DNA from: Candidatus Aegiribacteria sp.
Lineage (GTDB): Bacteria; Fermentibacterota; Fermentibacteria; Fermentibacterales; JCC-6
NCBI GenBank assembly: GCA_030600545.1
Contig: JAUVLV010000028.1
Location: 1-32,073, forward strand
Length of the DNA stretch: 32,073 nt
Reading direction: 5' to 3'
In this document: positions 24,762 through 32,073 of the stretch, piece by piece
How the letters are laid out: the number at the start of each line of letters is the position of its first letter
Position numbering within the stretch: position 1 is the first letter of the stretch
Position numbers and translations under genes: made by a program
Notes under the pieces: generated by a model
Databases searched by the model: none
What the model saw: only the letters and a program-made list of their open reading frames with translations
Told to the model about the DNA's origin: nothing

Positions 24762-24787
24762 CCAATACTTGCGAGCAGGTTGACAAT
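24754..24787. promoter_or_regulatory. BirA operator (biotin box)
   Basis: A perfect inverted repeat ATTGTCAACC-N14-GGTTGACAAT has 10-bp arms at 24754-24763 and 24778-24787. The arms and spacing match the known bacterial BirA box (TTGTnAACC, 14-16 bases, GGTTnACAA). It overlaps the -35 of the birA promoter, which fits repression by biotinyl-AMP-loaded BirA dimer. Confidence 0.88.
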
Positions 24788-24849
24788 TGAGAGTCACCAT
24801 CTCCACCGTGACTACGCACCTCCGGGAACGAAGAACATGACCCTCTTTT

Positions 24850-25293
24850 TTAATGACCCTTTATCCATCCTTTTCCCGGATCTGGCTTTGAGTCCCTTTT
24901 TGTATATGGTTTTACGTCTATCAGGGGTGTTCCATCGAGGGCGCTCAATCCGGAGGTATAAATTCTGTTTCCCTCAATTCTGAGAAGTCTCGCAACATCA
25001 AGCCCGATTGGATTCGGCCGGTTGGGAGATCTGCTGGCAAACAGCCCTACTGTACCGCCGCCCAGAGATGGCGGATGCGCAACATTTGAACCATTGTAAC
25101 CCTTCGCTCTATCTATGTGGAAAAGAACGATGACATACCTGAAATATTCAAGATCCTGTAAGGCTGTCTCATACTCCGGTAGCAGTTCAAGCACGAAGGG
25201 TCCCTTCGTATCACCCTCCTTTGGCTGGAATGGAGCCATATCAATGTAGGGTGAGTGTATTAATCCAATAGGCCTGTAGATTATTTCGTTCAT
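24850..25293 (-). CDS. trmO: tRNA (t6A37) N6-methyltransferase TrmO/TsaA-like
   Basis: The 147-residue protein has the TrmO (YaeB/TsaA) fold and motifs: YRPIGLIHSPYIDMAPFQPK at the start, a central LEYFRYVIVLFHIDRAKGY, and the highly conserved FASRSPNRPNPIGLDVARLL, with LSALDGTPLIDVKPY near the end. The family uses SAM to methylate threonylcarbamoyladenosine at tRNA position 37. It ends soon after the DVKPY segment, so it is the short single-domain form found in many bacteria and archaea, without the C-terminal extension of E. coli TrmO. AGAGGAG precedes ATG 25293. It lies upstream of the biotin operator, separate from that operon. Confidence 0.93.
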   Translation of the reverse strand: MNEIIYRPIGLIHSPYIDMAPFQPKEGDTKGPFVLELLPEYETALQDLEYFRYVIVLFHIDRAKGYNGSNVAHPPSLGGGTVGLFASRSPNRPNPIGLDVARLLRIEGNRIYTSGLSALDGTPLIDVKPYTKRDSKPDPGKGWIKGH

Positions 25294-25469
25294 AAATACT
25301 CCTCTGCCGTATTCGGTTGCTGAGTTACAGGTATTTGATTCTCAGTCATAATATTAAATAAATTCCCGCTGACACCATGGCTGCTGAATTTCAAGCTTGG
25401 TCGGCACTTGCCTTTATATATCAATTGTTAGTATATGACATCCATATGTAAATAGCAGGAGTATTCAAC

Positions 25470-27908
25470 ATGTCGAGTTCTGAAAGTACAAATGGAGAGC
25501 TTATTCAGGAGCTGTCTGATCTCAGAAAACAGTTGGACGGTTTCAAAGATAAGCCATACTCTTCTCCCATTGATGGATTAAACACCAATGAATGTATTGA
25601 TTTTTTTCAAAGTATAATTGCCGCCATCACCGAACCAATACTTATATTGAACGCTGAACTCAAATGCGTTTTCGCGAACAAGAGCTTTACTGAAATATTT
25701 AGCATCAAACCCTCCACCATCAAGGGTGTTTCCGTTTACGAAATAGGCGATGGTCTTCTAGACCTTGAAGACCTGAGAAACCTTCTTGAAGAGCTGCTCT
25801 CAATTCACATGGATTTCGACGGATACGAAGTTAATCTCAATTTGATCAACATAGGCGAACGGATAATGTCGCTGAGCGCAACTGATGTACATCAGAAATC
25901 AGATAATGAGAGGCTTCTGCTCCTGAGCTTTATCGATAATACAGAACAGAAAAAAGCTGAGAAAAAACAAAGGGAGGATGAGGAGAGGTATAGATCACTC
26001 TTCGAAACCTCGAAGGATGCAGTAATGATACTTGAGCCTCCTGCCTGGGCTTTCACAGCAGGGAATCCTGCCACCATAGAGATGTTCAAGTGTACAAGCG
26101 ATACCGATTTCGTATCAAAACAACCCTGGGAACTCTCACCGGAGTATCAGCCCGATGGCCAGATATCAGCCATAAAGGCTAAGGAAATGATCAATATGGC
26201 AATTGAGAACGGATCCAACTACTTTGAATGGGTTCATAAAAGACTTGATGGCGAAGAGTTTCCCACAACCGTTCTTCTCAGCCGTGTAGACCTGAAAGGA
26301 AAAAAACTTCTGCAGGCAACTGTACGCGATATCACCGGACGTAAACAGGTTGAAGATGAACTCAGATTACACCGGTTCCACCTTGAGGAAATAGTCAGGG
26401 ATCGAACAGCGGAACTCCAGGAAAGCGAAAAGAAGTACCGCACTCTTGTGGAGCAGAGCCATGATGGTATTTACATCTACGGAGCCAACCACTTTCTGTT
26501 TGTGAACGATCGTGTATGTGACCTTACGCAATACAGCAGAGATGAGTTGCTGAACATGGAATACTCAACCCTGATCCATCCCGATGACAATGATATGCTG
26601 AACGTAGACGGAACCATAAAAGATGGCTTATTTGAAATCCCGAATGTTTTCCAGCTTAGAATAGTAAGGAAAGACGGGAAAATCCGTAATATAGAATTTT
26701 CCATTCGAGAACTGACCTACAGTGGTGAAGAGGCAGTCCTCGGTATAGCCAGGGATATAACCACACTGAAAAAACTGGAAGAGGAACAGAGGAGAATTGA
26801 AAAGCTTGAATCCCTGGGTCTTCTTGCTGGAGGCATAGCCCATGATTTCAACAATTTTTTAACAGCCATCATAGGTAATATTTCCCTTGCGAGAACCATG
26901 GTTGAACCGGGAGGTGATCTGTACGAAATCCTGACAAGCTCCGAACATGCTGCCAGTAAAGCATCCAACCTTCCAAGACAGCTCCTTACGTTCTCCAGGG
27001 GAGGAAATCCGGTAAAAGCACGTATATCGATTTCAAAACTTCTCAGGGAATCCGCTGCTTTTGTACTGAGCGGTTCAGTCTCAACCGCCGAGTATTCCAT
27101 TGCGGATGACCTCAAGCAGGTTATCGCTGACAGAGAACAGATCGGACAGGTCTTCAACAATATCATTATCAATGCATACCAATCCATGCCGGAAGGAGGC
27201 CAGGTTTTTATAAGCGCAGAGAACATAATGATAGATGAGAACAATCCAGCGGCAATTCCAGAAGGCCAGTACATCAAAGTTATAATAAAGGACGACGGTT
27301 ACGGTATTGAAAAAGATCATCTCAGCAGAGTATTCGATCCTTTCTTCACGACAAAGCAGAACGGAACCGGCCTTGGACTGGCAACCGCATATTCAATTAT
27401 CAGGAAACACCGGGGACACATAATAGTTGAGACTGAAGTGGGTAAAGGCACTGCGTTTACAATATATCTTCCTGTAGACAGTTTTTCCGAGAATCACGAT
27501 ATCCATAAATCCGGACCTGCCAAACTATCGGGAGGAAAAATCCTTGTAATGGATGATCAGAAAATGGTTCGGGAAACCGCAATGTCGATGCTGAAGAAGC
27601 TTGGTTACAAAGTTGACAGCGCGGTGAACGGCAAAGAAGCCATTGAAAAATACAAGGCAGGTATGGATAACTCGGAACCATACGACGCAGTAATCCTCGA
27701 TCTGACAATCCCTGGCGGCATGGGGGGAATAGATACTATGAAGGAACTGCTCAAAATAGATCCGGATGTAACTGCAATTGTTTCCAGCGGGTATTCAACT
27801 GCACCTGTTATGGCTGATTACACCAAATACGGATTTTCAGGAGCCATGATGAAGCCATATTCGATCTCTCAGGTTTCAGATCTGATGAAGAATATCTTCA
27901 ATGAATAA
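25470..27908 (+). CDS. PAS-containing hybrid sensor histidine kinase with receiver domain
   Basis: The 812-residue protein has three PAS regions (about 40-155, 165-290 with LFETSKDAVMIL, and 315-435 with LVEQSHDGIYIYGANHFLFVNDRV), joined by coiled-coil linkers. A DHp/HATPase core follows, with phospho-acceptor H458 in GGIAHDFNNFLTAIIG, the N box NNIIINAYQSMP, G1 DDGYGIE and G2 GTGLGLATAYSI. The C-terminal receiver begins ILVMDDQKMVRE and carries phospho-acceptor D744 in VILDLTIPGGMGG and the switch lysine in MMKPYS. There are no membrane segments, so it is cytosolic. The HDFNN motif and terminal REC are typical of the HisKA_4-like delta-proteobacterial/FCB kinases. AGGAG precedes the ATG. No output regulator is adjacent; the partner is unknown. 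Confidence 0.95.
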   Translation: MSSSESTNGELIQELSDLRKQLDGFKDKPYSSPIDGLNTNECIDFFQSIIAAITEPILILNAELKCVFANKSFTEIFSIKPSTIKGVSVYEIGDGLLDLEDLRNLLEELLSIHMDFDGYEVNLNLINIGERIMSLSATDVHQKSDNERLLLLSFIDNTEQKKAEKKQREDEERYRSLFETSKDAVMILEPPAWAFTAGNPATIEMFKCTSDTDFVSKQPWELSPEYQPDGQISAIKAKEMINMAIENGSNYFEWVHKRLDGEEFPTTVLLSRVDLKGKKLLQATVRDITGRKQVEDELRLHRFHLEEIVRDRTAELQESEKKYRTLVEQSHDGIYIYGANHFLFVNDRVCDLTQYSRDELLNMEYSTLIHPDDNDMLNVDGTIKDGLFEIPNVFQLRIVRKDGKIRNIEFSIRELTYSGEEAVLGIARDITTLKKLEEEQRRIEKLESLGLLAGGIAHDFNNFLTAIIGNISLARTMVEPGGDLYEILTSSEHAASKASNLPRQLLTFSRGGNPVKARISISKLLRESAAFVLSGSVSTAEYSIADDLKQVIADREQIGQVFNNIIINAYQSMPEGGQVFISAENIMIDENNPAAIPEGQYIKVIIKDDGYGIEKDHLSRVFDPFFTTKQNGTGLGLATAYSIIRKHRGHIIVETEVGKGTAFTIYLPVDSFSENHDIHKSGPAKLSGGKILVMDDQKMVRETAMSMLKKLGYKVDSAVNGKEAIEKYKAGMDNSEPYDAVILDLTIPGGMGGIDTMKELLKIDPDVTAIVSSGYSTAPVMADYTKYGFSGAMMKPYSISQVSDLMKNIFNE

Positions 27909-27912
27909 ACCT

Positions 27913-30900
27913 TCAATGAGCTGCAGCAGAAGAGCCTTTCGGAAGTCCGTCTGAATTATCCTGCCAGTTTGACGGCAGCCTGTGGCTGATGGTCTTTGAG
28001 CTTAGCATCTTTATCAGCTCATCAAAATCCTCATTCATTCCAGGTTTCATCTTATTCTCCTCCACCAGTTCCACCGCCTTATCGAAGAGCATCAGGGCTG
28101 TTTCGGTATTACCCGTTTCAATCTCCGTCATACTTTCAATACTGAGGGCATGACAGTTGCTCAAGAAATCGTTTATCTGAACAGCAATTTTGCGGGATTC
28201 TCTGCAGAATTCCAGAGCCTTTGCATAATTTCCAATGAGCCTGTGCAGATTGCCGACGTTCAGGAGAGATATGCATTCATATCTTTTGTTTCCCGACTCA
28301 CGAGCCAGTTCAAGAGACCTTCGTCTGTAATCCAGTGAACGTTCGTATTCATTCAGCATCCTTGTCAGAACTCCCAGATTATTCAGAATGCCGGACTGAA
28401 GAGCCTTGTTACCGATATCGATCTGACACTCAAGAGCTTCTTCGAACATCTCTCCCGCTTGCTTTAAATCGCCTTTTTTGGCTTTGCATATCGCGTAACC
28501 GTTAAGGGAATAACCAAGCCCCGACCTGCTGCCAATTTCCCGGTTGAGTTTTATTGAACGGTGAAAACTGTCTTCCGCTCCATCCTGATCTCCAATAGCG
28601 GATAGCAGGTTCCCTATATTAGAATATGATGCTGCCATATGGTATTTCTTATCATGCTTCATATGTATTGCAAGTGCCTTTTCATAATATTCCAGCGCTT
28701 CGCTGCTATTTCCAGTATCGGACAGGTAGTTAGCAAAACTGCCAAAAATACGACCCTTCAGCTTATCGTCTTTCGCATCAACTGCCTTCTTCAAGGCAAG
28801 ATCGTACAGATTGTCAATACCTTCCATTTGTCCCATCTCCTGCAGCAGGATACACTTTAATCTCAGGGCTGCTGCTTCCATTGCGAGATTATTTCGATTT
28901 CTTGCATTTTCAAGCAATTGATCAATTATTTCGAAAGCCTCGGAAATCTTGCCGGACCTGGCCAGAACCCCCTGCTTTGCTTCAAGAGCTTTCATGTACG
29001 CAAACCATTTATCCTCATCGGAATGATCGGATGCAAGATCGAGAATTATATCCACAAGGCGCATGATTTCATCACTCTGGTCATTTGCCCTGGCACTCTC
29101 CAGAACTTTCAAAGCCCATTCAAGTGTTTTCTGCTCATCTCGAGCCTCTCTCCAGTGGTTAAACAGAATGGGTGCCATTGCATCAGCTTCATCGGGATAT
29201 AGCTTTTCCATAGTCTGCGCCGTAAGGTTATGTATAATTCTCCTGTTGTACTTCAGCAGAGTACTGTAAGCTGATTTCTGCTCCAGATCGTGCCTGAAGG
29301 ATACCTCCCCGCTCTCAGATTTAACCATAAACCCCTTACCAATAAGAAGATCCAGGATTACTTTCAGATCAATATCAAGGTCCAGTCTCGAAACCACCTG
29401 TTCCAGTACGGGAATTTTTAAATTGTCGCCGATGACCGAAGCCAGCTGCAGTATTTTCCTCTCATCACGGGGAAGCTTGTCTATTCTGGTCTGTATAAGC
29501 GATTGCACAGAAGACGGAATGTTCACCTGATCCGCCTGAATAGAAAGACCCCAAAAACTGTTTCCATGGGGCTTTATCCCCCCTGAATCTAGCAGTCCGA
29601 GAACCAGTTCCTCAGCGTAGAAAGGATTACCTCTTGCACATCTGATAATCAGGTTCTCAAGATCGCTTTCGAAAGATCTGCTGCCGTGTTCATCGGAAAG
29701 TATGAATCTGGAAATCGAACCTATTTCATCTCTGTTCAGTGGCGAAAGAGCGATTATGGTCCAGCTGTTTTCCATTACATTGAAAATTTCCTCCGAAGAT
29801 CTTTCGGTTACCACGACCATGATCGGATTGAAGAATCTTCCCGATTCAAGGAAAAGCTGCAGAACTTTCATCGAAGGTTCATCGATCCAGTGCAGATCCT
29901 CCAGAGCAAGGATCATAGCTCCTCTATAGCTGATGGCATCAAGCATCAACCTGAGAGCTACGACCTTGCTTCGACTTGCTTCCAGAGTTTCAACCATGAA
30001 GCTGTTCCTGATCATCGAGAGTAGATCACCAATGATATGCGAAACCGGCTTCAGCTTAAGACCAAGATTTTTATTGCCGCAGTCTTCAGCTAATTTTACT
30101 ATCTTCCGGGCGATTTCTTCCGATGTATCATCATCGATTTTCAGGTAATCCCTTAGAATACTTATCCATATCCAGAAAGGAGTCTGAGCGTAGGGCCTGG
30201 CATGACCGTGAAGAATCTGCACATCAGAGATACTTTTAAGAAAGTTATGAAGCAGTCTGGATTTTCCGATTCCTGCTTCCCCTGTTATACTGATCAGAAC
30301 TGGTTTTCTTTTTTCTCCCAACGCGTCCTGCAAAGCCGATTCAAGGATTTTGCTTTCCTTAATCCTGTTGATCATTGGGGTGTCAGACAATCTCTGTGCC
30401 CTCTGCCACCTCTCGTACTGAATACTTCCGGGTCCCGAGGGAATGTGAAGTTTAACCGGTAAACTGATGCCGCGGACATTAACTGTTCCATGTTCAGTGA
30501 ATCTGAAAAGCTCTCCGCATTCCTGCCGCACTTTGTCCGTGACCAGTATTGTTCCGGGCACCGCCATTTCCTCTATGCGGGATGCCAGATTAACCGTTAT
30601 TCCCGTGGCGGTTAAATGACCGGTAGGGTCAGGAGCAACGGTTACAGAACCGAAGTTAACGCCTATTCTGGATGCTATTCGGTTGCCGCCGGGAAACACC
30701 GGGCCAATTTCCTCAAGAATACCCAGCATCCGCAGAGCACAGCTTACAGCTCTTGCGCTGTCATTCTCGGCTGACGTCCTTGCGCCGAAAAGGGCCATGA
30801 GCCTGTCTCCCTCGAATTTGTCTACGTACCCTCCGAAAGATTCCACAACCGATGAAAGAAAACCCATTATTCTGGTGATAAGACTGTGCACTATTTCATG

Positions 30901-31107
30901 ATCCATGGATTCACTCAATCTGGTGAAACCAGTCAGGTCAAGAAATAGAATCGCGACTCTGCGTCTTTCCCCCTTCTTCAATCTCCGGGTTTTCCCTGCC
31001 AGAAGCCTTTCTTTCCCTGAATATCTTGCAAGGCTTTCTTTAAGGATATCGGCTATTTCTGATGCGGAGACCGGCAGTTCATTCATAGACAGGATAACCT
31101 CTTTCAT
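27913..31107 (-). CDS. Adenylate/guanylate cyclase - STAND ATPase - TPR regulator
   Basis: The 1064-residue protein starts with a class III nucleotide cyclase domain (about 45-220). Metal aspartates are D57 (LFLDLTGFTRLSE) and D101 (DKFEGDRLMALFG), with K97 and the transition-state pair N173/R177 (TVNLASRIEE), so the domain looks catalytically competent. A STAND-type ATPase follows, with Walker A GEAGIGKS at 276-283 and a Walker B-like ILALEDLHWIDE near 400. The last 400 residues are tetratricopeptide repeats (for example SSEALEYYEKALAIH, AASYSNIGNLLSAIGDQDGAEDSFHRSIKLN). No LuxR or other DNA-binding domain is visible, so output is probably cyclic nucleotide or protein contact. The stop lies four bases from the convergent kinase stop. 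ATG 31086 (Met8) is an alternative start. Confidence 0.93.
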   Translation of the reverse strand: MKEVILSMNELPVSASEIADILKESLARYSGKERLLAGKTRRLKKGERRRVAILFLDLTGFTRLSESMDHEIVHSLITRIMGFLSSVVESFGGYVDKFEGDRLMALFGARTSAENDSARAVSCALRMLGILEEIGPVFPGGNRIASRIGVNFGSVTVAPDPTGHLTATGITVNLASRIEEMAVPGTILVTDKVRQECGELFRFTEHGTVNVRGISLPVKLHIPSGPGSIQYERWQRAQRLSDTPMINRIKESKILESALQDALGEKRKPVLISITGEAGIGKSRLLHNFLKSISDVQILHGHARPYAQTPFWIWISILRDYLKIDDDTSEEIARKIVKLAEDCGNKNLGLKLKPVSHIIGDLLSMIRNSFMVETLEASRSKVVALRLMLDAISYRGAMILALEDLHWIDEPSMKVLQLFLESGRFFNPIMVVVTERSSEEIFNVMENSWTIIALSPLNRDEIGSISRFILSDEHGSRSFESDLENLIIRCARGNPFYAEELVLGLLDSGGIKPHGNSFWGLSIQADQVNIPSSVQSLIQTRIDKLPRDERKILQLASVIGDNLKIPVLEQVVSRLDLDIDLKVILDLLIGKGFMVKSESGEVSFRHDLEQKSAYSTLLKYNRRIIHNLTAQTMEKLYPDEADAMAPILFNHWREARDEQKTLEWALKVLESARANDQSDEIMRLVDIILDLASDHSDEDKWFAYMKALEAKQGVLARSGKISEAFEIIDQLLENARNRNNLAMEAAALRLKCILLQEMGQMEGIDNLYDLALKKAVDAKDDKLKGRIFGSFANYLSDTGNSSEALEYYEKALAIHMKHDKKYHMAASYSNIGNLLSAIGDQDGAEDSFHRSIKLNREIGSRSGLGYSLNGYAICKAKKGDLKQAGEMFEEALECQIDIGNKALQSGILNNLGVLTRMLNEYERSLDYRRRSLELARESGNKRYECISLLNVGNLHRLIGNYAKALEFCRESRKIAVQINDFLSNCHALSIESMTEIETGNTETALMLFDKAVELVEENKMKPGMNEDFDELIKMLSSKTISHRLPSNWQDNSDGLPKGSSAAAH

Positions 31108-31185
31108 CGAATGTTACTGACATGAATTTACAGCACCTGGTCAGCCATAGCAAGTAAGAGAAAAGCTTCTGGCCAGTTGAACCAG

Positions 31186-31214
31186 AAAAAGGGGAGGGTA
31201 CGGACCCTCCCCTT
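31186..31214 (-). terminator. Rho-independent terminator
   Basis: On the minus strand a perfect 9-bp GC-rich stem GGGGAGGGT/ACCCTCCCC (31191-31199 and 31204-31212) with a four-base loop is followed by TTTTT (31190-31186). It ends transcription from the sorting-domain fragment at 31237 and shields the cyclase gene downstream. Confidence 0.9.
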
Positions 31215-31236
31215 CAACGTGCTGAGCTGTTTCAGC

Positions 31237-31548
31237 CTATCTTAGAACCATCAGTGATTCAACAGCGGTACAGCCAGGCGTGGAAAGTCTGATATGGTAA
31301 ATACCTGCGGGAACAGCCCGGTCATTACCGTCCGTCAGGTTCCATTCGAGACTGTGTTCACCACCCTGCAGCTCACTGTTCAGGAGTGTTCTAATCTTGC
31401 GGCCGCTCAGATCGAATACATCGATCGTCACATTGGACACTGTTCCGATGCTGAAGTTCAGAACAGCGGATTCGCAAGCCGGGCTTGGATAAACACCGAT
31501 GAACCTTTCCGGAAGTATCGGGCAACAACATATTAGTTCCGAAATAGT
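31237..31548 (-). pseudogene. Orphan C-terminal secretion/sorting domain remnant
   Basis: The frame after an in-frame TGA (31549-31551) encodes about 103 residues that are almost wholly a C-terminal FlgD-like/Por-type Ig domain: LPERFIGVYPSPACES, VSNVTIDVFDLSGRKIRTLL, then PAGIYHIRLSTPG and MVLR-stop. Such domains sit at the C-terminus of large secreted proteins of FCB-type bacteria and direct export or surface attachment. Here there is no N-terminal cargo, no signal peptide and no ATG in frame; the only plausible start, GTG 31440, would fall inside the domain. The piece is best read as the tail of a lost or moved gene, kept with its terminator. A frameshift upstream was considered, but the flanking sequence shows no matching secreted-protein frame. 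Confidence 0.65.
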
Positions 31549-31690
31549 TCAATATCGCTTACTGCGTAATGCAGTGAGACCTGATGCATATTGCTATCGA
31601 TGAAAAATTTTTAGATAATATCTTCGTTGGAAGCAGTAAAATTTACCGGACTGTTTTGAAATTGTTAAACCTTTTTACAGAAAATTATTT

Positions 31691-32073
31691 ATGAGTAATT
31701 CTAATACTGTTTTATCATACGTATCCACTGAGAACATTCTGAGGGATTCAGATGAACTTATCCTTTTCATCAGTCGTACCGGGACAATTGTTCTTATTAA
31801 TGATCGAGGCAGTGAGATTCTGGGCTGTCCCGCTGATGAAATTACCGGGAAGAACTGGTTCAATGATTTCATCCCAGATTCGTACAGAGATCAGGCTGCC
31901 GATGAATTTCGTGATAACCTCAACGAACCTGTCAAATCCGTTTTCCAGCAGGATTACCCGGTACTCTCAGGTCAGGGAATAGATAAACCGGTTTCCTGGC
32001 ATAATAGAATCATCACAGATGAAGATGGCATATTAATGTGTGTACTGGTTTCAGGTCATGTGAATGATGAATC
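31691..32073 (+). CDS. PAS-domain signalling protein, 3' end beyond window
   Basis: An open frame of 127 codons runs from ATG 31691 off the right edge. The visible part is a PAS domain with the characteristic start ELILFISRTGTIVLINDRGSEILGCPADEITGKNWFNDFIP, then SWHNRIITDEDGILMCVLVSGHVND, the beta-strand pair before a linker. The output domain (kinase, GGDEF or HD-GYP) is not in view. The ribosome binding site is poor: the upstream sequence is AT-rich without a GGAGG-like element. The gene diverges from the sorting-domain remnant. Confidence 0.82.
   Translation, partial: MSNSNTVLSYVSTENILRDSDELILFISRTGTIVLINDRGSEILGCPADEITGKNWFNDFIPDSYRDQAADEFRDNLNEPVKSVFQQDYPVLSGQGIDKPVSWHNRIITDEDGILMCVLVSGHVNDE

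Noticed and set aside
1-32073. tRNA, rRNA, CRISPR array or insertion sequence
   Set aside because: I saw no cloverleaf-like gene, regularly spaced repeat array, transposase or integrase frame on either strand.

Overview
The window looks like chromosome of an uncultured anaerobic Gram-negative bacterium, probably of the FCB/Fermentibacterota-like type. The grounds are a beta-propeller lipoprotein with the 6-bladed signature of that group, a C-terminal secretion/sorting-type Ig domain with the YPSP...VFDLSGRKI...PAGIY pattern, PAS-rich signalling proteins, and an HdrA/MvhD flavin-based redox operon. The phylum is an inference from protein style; no rRNA or tRNA is present. Coding density is high and no gap between genes exceeds about 300 bases.

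Layout. 1-2046 (-): a large secreted protein cut off by the window edge, with a 10-base G/C run directly after its start codon. 2325-4026 (-): an ABC-2 exporter pair. 4054-5598 (-): an HD-GYP protein. 5719-6486 (-): a nitroreductase. 6710-9801 (+): a beta-propeller lipoprotein, a MazG-like pyrophosphohydrolase and a PAS-PAS-GGDEF diguanylate cyclase. 9895-15979 (+): the most interesting block, one tightly packed operon of ArsR regulator, DsrE-family protein (broken by an in-frame TAA), TusA-family sulfur carrier, MvhD, two complementary HdrA-type flavoproteins and two FrhB/FdhB-type iron-sulfur flavoproteins. 16009-16485 (-): a small exported protein. 16683-18038 (+): a CoA-disulfide/persulfide reductase-type flavoprotein. 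18102-24665 (-): a seven-gene biotin operon birA-bioB-bioF-bioH-bioC-bioD-bioA with a clear BirA operator/promoter in front. 24850-25293 (-): TrmO. 25470-27908 (+): a hybrid PAS histidine kinase/receiver protein, convergent with a 1064-residue cyclase-STAND ATPase-TPR regulator (27913-31107, -). 31237-31548 (-): an orphan C-terminal sorting domain with a strong terminator. 31691 to the end (+): the start of another PAS protein.

How parts work together. The 9.9-18 kb region reads as a cytoplasmic sulfur/electron module. TusA and DsrE family proteins carry protein-bound persulfide. MvhD plus HdrA proteins form a flavin/FeS electron-distributing core. FrhB/FdhB-type subunits usually exchange electrons with a soluble carrier, and the nearby CoADR-type enzyme reduces disulfides or persulfides with NAD(P)H. 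No HdrB, HdrC, hydrogenase or membrane (QmoC) subunit is present, so the set does not match the standard Hdr-Mvh, Qmo or sHdr complexes. The biotin operon would make biotin from malonyl-ACP methyl ester to the end product and is probably self-regulated by BirA. The flanks are rich in second-messenger and sensor genes.
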